A stretch of 64,000 nucleotides of DNA from Lyophyllum atratum. Taxonomy: Eukaryota; Basidiomycota; Agaricomycetes; Agaricales; Lyophyllaceae. The notes under the pieces are model-generated. The model worked only from the letters and a program-made list of their open reading frames with translations. It was not told the DNA's origin and ran no database searches. The DNA is taken from contig JACGCN010000035.1 of assembly GCA_014905825.1 (NCBI GenBank), positions 514,867-578,866 on the forward strand, in the 5' to 3' direction. Shown here piece after piece: positions 59,931 through 64,000 of this stretch (positions are counted from its first letter, which is position 1; each line of letters starts with the position of its first letter). Made by a program: the position numbers and the translations under genes.

Positions 59931-62029
59931 GCGTGGTTCAAATTGAAGCTAGTAATCATCCGAGGTATCCGCATGATGATAAGAGACTTTGCTTGCTCGT
60001 TTCGAGGACGTATTCGGCATTGGAACGGATTCGGTTGGCTTGCAGGAGGATTCACTTTGGATCAACATTGACTCAGAGTGACTAGCGCATACCTGGTGAT
60101 GCCACTCGTGACTGAGAGCTCGGGAGTAATTTCCATGCCATCCTTTCCAACGGCTTTAGAGATGGTAAATGTTGCGAGAATGGATACCATAGCTCCAAAG
60201 ACTGGCGTCTGCGAGATGGAATCCTGGGCACATCCTAATCCGCGAGAGACCACAACAGTTATCGCTGTTCGACGTGGTCGACGAGCAGATCATACGTACC
60301 TACGACCAAAGCCAAATGGGCCGCTGGGGTACGGCTCGCCATTTCCCTCCGGCTTAGGGAGGTAACGAGAGGGATTAAAGCTATGTGGATCACGGTAGAT
60401 CTTCTCGTAGAGTCATACCTCTACGCAGGGAAATGAGCTAGTTTTCATTGCATTTCAATGTTTACGTACCTCGTATTTGCGATTATGACTGATCCTTTAG
60501 GAATGAACATCCCCCGATAATGTCATCTTCTATGGAACGATGGGAACACCTAATCGATGTTGTACAGTTCGGTGGCCCGAAAAATACGAGTAGTAGCTCA
60601 CCTAACGGAGAAGAGCTGTTCCATCTATCGACAGCGTGTTTAGAGACTTAACGTATTGTGGGTGCGAAGAGGATTACCTCATGCTTTCTTGCAATACACA
60701 CTCGACGTATGGTAACAAGCTCCTGTCACCGAAATCGGGAAGGCGTCCAGACCAACATCCAATCTCTTTCTGAGCCCTTTTTGTGCTTCAGGGTTGCTAA
60801 GCATGGCGAAAATGAAAAAGGACAGATTAGACCAAGTCTGCTTCAAAAGTAAGTCTGCGTACGATGTTGGACAAAAGGGATGGCTGTACCGTATCCGCCC
60901 CGGCACAATACATGACGCCCATCGCACCCTTGATATCCGAGACGGTCGGGGCCGTCAGGGCCTGCGAGATCCAAAGTCTCCAATTTATGGGATAAAAAAA
61001 GGTTTCGCCGTGCCATCTGCCTACAGATGTCACTTATCAGCAGATTCAGCCATTTGGACGAGGGCAGAGCTTACCATACTCTTTCGGACCTCCGTGTAAG
61101 GATATTCGTGAAGAGCTTCATTGCAGCTTTATTTTCGCGCGCAAAGTCGCGTAGTAGGTTCCTGGAAACCAGGATGGTAGATATTGGACTACGCATCGTG
61201 TGAGCAGAATACGTGAAAATTCATGGTAATAAGGGACGGACGCATTGGGAAGATGTCCACGGGAGTATTCCCGGAGCCAGCATTACTAATTGCGTGGCTG
61301 GCGCCTTGGAGGATGGAAATGTAAGGATCATCATCAGAATCTACTCGATGTCCAGCTCCAACTCTCATAACGATCGACGTTGCAATCTGCTCGGTTTGGT
61401 CAGCGACTACTACCCTTATATGCAATGTCCCGAACCTTGACAGGAAAGTCCTCCCGGCGCCTCTTGATCTGACAAGAGGTTTTGAGGAGAACTCGAGCTT
61501 CCCTGATCTGGATGGGCTGGTATCCTAGGCATTGCTTCCTATTCAGATAATCTTGACATTTTCCGGTGTTTCTGGAAGACCTTGCCATACCGCATGAGGA
61601 CGAGCGATTAACCCAACCCATGCTACAGAATCAGCTAATTAGCTCCAGTCAGTGATAGATAAACGGATGACGGACAGTTCCAAGACTACAAATGGAGGTC
61701 TGTCGCTATAATTTGCACTCCTCTTGTCAAGCAGATCACGGCAGCCTCTACACTGTTCAGAACAATGATCGGTTTTCCGAGGACATGCAGATACATAACA
61801 TCGCCTATTTTCGCATGAGGGTCGGATCGTGTAGATGTACTAGAGATTGACGTACCATATATTTTGCCCAATCGTAAAAGAAAGTTCCTTGGTTATAGCT
61901 TGGAATGAGTCGCAGGTGTCCGACAGAGGATCCGCGGGCGGCCTGGAGGAAACGGAGGATCTCTCTGGCGGGATAGTTTCGACCACAGATAGAAAAAAAC
62001 CCCACTAACAGAATAAGCGCAAGGTACAT
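59931..62029 (-). pseudogene. Cytochrome P450 pseudogene
   Basis: All major P450 landmarks appear in order on the minus strand, but in shifting frames. They are: an N-terminal anchor (MYLALILLVGFFSICG, ATG 62029); a PPG-type proline hinge; IGDVMYLHVLGKPIIVLNS; DLLDKRSANYSDRPPF one frame off; QPIQIREARVLLK; DPYISILQGASHAISNAG; the I-helix CAGADT followed after an intron by TWSNLSFFIFAML; a K-helix region RLPDFGDRSLLPYVECVLQE running into TAA; the haem-loop piece PSGPFGFGRR then RMCPGFHLADASLW across an intron; and a C-terminal NPFQCRIRPRNEQ. Single-base indels separate neighbouring motifs in at least four places. It was a membrane-anchored monooxygenase of a family common in agaricomycetes. 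It is now non-functional unless the indels are sequencing errors. Confidence 0.88.
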
Positions 62030-63249
62030 TCTGGGCGATACGTATACACACCTACAAGTGGCCGCGCGACTTTTGAGTAGCGCGGTAGCCGACCGCCACG
62101 CATCAAAATCGTCAAGAACCTTAGCTTTACCTGAGCCCACGACAGACAGGGGCGATCGATTTCCTATAGATAGAAGGGAGTCCAGCTGACGCAGTAAACT
62201 TTCTTCCTTCCATAGTCCGGCATACTGGTAGGACCTGCTGACGAAGAGGTTCGGGCACAGGCAACAGTGTGGATACAAGGGCTTCTGGACAGAAGCGTCG
62301 AAAGAGGAATTAGTCCTAGCCCTCCATACGCCATGCATGGAAGTTGCTATCGGGAATGAATATCAGCCGATGCGGGGAGGTCGGTTCCATGAGGTATGAG
62401 GTTCTTGCAACGTACCTCCGCTTGACCATCTCCGAACTAGCAGACATGACATGATAACGAGGTGTACTGATGTGGTCTTTACTCATCCTGCACTGTTTCC
62501 TGCAAGCAGCTGCAAGCCCTGAGAAGTATAGACGGCTTAAGCATGGTCGAACAGATAAATCCGCAGGAGAAAATGACTACTCATATGATGCGTGCAATAG
62601 CCATGTACCATCCATCGCGGCTCCCCGAAATCCAGTAGTTGATACGAAAGAGAGCACGAAATAAAAGGAAAATATTGCCACAAGGGCGTGTCAAAGCAGA
62701 GTTTGTTCGAGCCTTTCGGTGGTCGCCGGATGGTGTTCACGCTCTCAGTTCACTAGAAAACAGGCCCAGATCACCTTCAAATGGTGAACTGCTTAGTGAA
62801 GTGTTGATGAAGCGGTTCAAGATGATGAGAAACAATGTTGGAGATTGGTTGGAGACGCATCTCGAAACAACCCCGAGGCTGAGCTTGGCCGCGGGGTTTC
62901 TCGGCTCCGCTGCTAACTCACCGGCCCGGAGGCAGACTTGCTCCGAACCTACCCCGATCCCCACCCCGTTCTGCCAACTGACCAAACTGTAAGTTCCGCA
63001 TCGGTTATGTTCTATGTACATCACAGCGCCTAGTCAGCAAATATAAGAGTGTTAACACCGCAAGTACGCCGCAAACCCAACAGACCCTCCGAATAGGCTA
63101 TTTTACCCTCTTGCTGTGGGGCCAGGTTTTTAAGATACGAAACGAAAAGATAGGGCACATAGGTTACTAACCAGGTATATGAGATTCATGTGTACTTTTG
63201 TCTTCATGTTTGGCGCTTGCTACTCGCCTGTCAACACGTCAACAACCAG
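62030..63249. other. Intergenic region, no gene recognised
   Basis: About 1.2 kb. The frame upstream of the P450 anchor stays open to 62338 but has no P450-like sequence. A 117-codon plus frame (62639-62992) is unrecognised. Confidence 0.4.
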
Positions 63250-64000
63250 ACTCTAGCCAAGAAAAGCATGAAATGTACTAACTTCGAAACGAACTATTCC
63301 TGAAGTTCGGATGACGAACGCCTCCTGCCCAATCTGTCCCTTCTCCCTCTCATTACGAATCTCCGGCGCCAGTTCAACAAGTAATTCGACACTCGCAAGT
63401 CCCATAATCTAGGCCATCCGATGCCGGGGATTCATCACATCAAGAACCTGCTCAACGTGGGACTTCGAATACAGCGTCGCATGCAGTGGCGTATACCCAA
63501 TGGCAGTTGAACATCCAGGTGCGATAGTGGCGTAAGCTTGCACCAAGTCATTGGAGTCCACATGGGAAGATATGTACCCTCCTTACGTCTGATTGGGCTC
63601 GTGAAGCGCGTGGATATGGGGCTCGCGAGTACACAGTGACCAAAGGTGTGTCGCCCGACGCCGGAGAGGAAGTACTCTGCATGTAACATGCACCGTTTCG
63701 CCATGATGCGGATAAGGGTAAGGAATGCTGGCTCATAAGCGTCCTAGAATGGGTGTGAACACGTCAGATGACCCCTAGGAAAGCGAGGCGACACGTACAA
63801 TGCATTTCCGCCATGAGGCAGCTAGTAGTGTTCCAGAGCTCGACACGTCCAACACTAGCCCCTTGCGCTTCATCAAGATATCCTGCGGTTTCTCGAAGTC
63901 CGTCGTAGGTGGCGGCAGATGACGTCTGTCAACGGCGCGAATTCAGTTTGTGAAGCCATACCGATCAACGACGACGAAATGCACCTTGGTACTGCAGTCT
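63250..64000 (-). CDS. Ankyrin-like protein gene, partial at the window edge
   Basis: The minus strand has IGYTPLHATLYSKSHVEQVL (about 63440-63510), which carries the G-x-TPLH-A pattern of an ankyrin repeat, followed by DVMNPRHRMA. Further upstream, DFEKPQDILMKRKGLVLDV and TLLAASWRKC (about 63805-63890) look like another exon. Downstream, MGLASVELLVELAPEI and GQEAFVIRTSGIVRFE read on in the same frame after one TAG at the RMA/IM junction. The TAG may lie in an unrecognised intron or mark a dead gene. Too little is in the window to define the protein. Confidence 0.4.

Noticed and set aside
1..64000. tRNA genes and CRISPR arrays
   Set aside because: I looked for B-box-like GTTCGA sequences in tRNA context and for regularly spaced repeats; none was convincing, and a CRISPR array is not expected in a fungus.

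Overview
The window looks like genomic DNA of a filamentous basidiomycete, probably an agaricomycete. Genes are split by many short introns of about 48-70 nt with GT..AG ends. The gene content also fits: NACHT-WD40 (STAND/NLR-like) proteins, an ABCA-type ABC transporter, an adenylate-forming enzyme, a GDSL/CE16-like esterase, a wax-synthase-like membrane protein, a P450 relic and a fungal GATA factor. All gene models below were spliced by eye, so exon edges are approximate unless stated.

Layout. 0-5 kb: the first codons of a probable acyl-CoA synthetase run off the left edge. They are followed by a broken adenylate-forming enzyme fragment and a nitroreductase-family gene with an in-frame stop. 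5.0-5.6 kb: a 559-bp MITE-like element. 8.3-11.2 kb: a two-finger GATA transcription factor; a rearranged, inverted partial copy of it lies at 14.1-14.5 kb. 15.3-19.4 kb (+) and 28.4-32.6 kb (-): two full-length paralogous NACHT-WD40 genes that face each other. They enclose a TIR-bounded non-coding element, a wax-synthase-like gene, an acylaminoacyl-peptidase and ribosomal protein P1. 33.1-34.9 kb: V-ATPase subunit H. 35.3-35.7 kb: a third NLR fragment abutting a fragment of the neighbouring karyopherin gene. 36.1-40.3 kb: an importin-13/Kap122-type karyopherin. 40.7-46.5 kb: a full-size ABCA transporter. 47.6-49.2 kb: a secreted GDSL/CE16-like esterase. 49.4-52.0 kb: tyrosyl-DNA phosphodiesterase 1. 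52.9-54.9 kb: an adenylate-forming enzyme. 55.9-58.0 kb: a decayed single-pass membrane protein gene. 58.44 kb: a Helitron-type 3' end. 58.5-59.4 kb: a MYND zinc-finger gene. 59.9-62.0 kb: a P450 pseudogene. 63.2-64 kb: the edge of an ankyrin-like gene.

How it fits together. The region mixes conserved housekeeping genes (P1, V-ATPase H, karyopherin, TDP1, acylaminoacyl-peptidase) with fast-evolving accessory genes. Four of the broken genes are copies of intact genes in the same window (NLR, GATA factor, adenylate-forming enzyme, karyopherin), which points to repeated local duplication and decay. The most interesting system is the facing NLR pair. Both members share an N-terminal region of about 200 residues that I do not recognise, then a charged coiled coil, a NACHT NTPase and a WD40 propeller. 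This is the architecture of fungal nonself-recognition and cell-death proteins; that role is inferred here, not shown.
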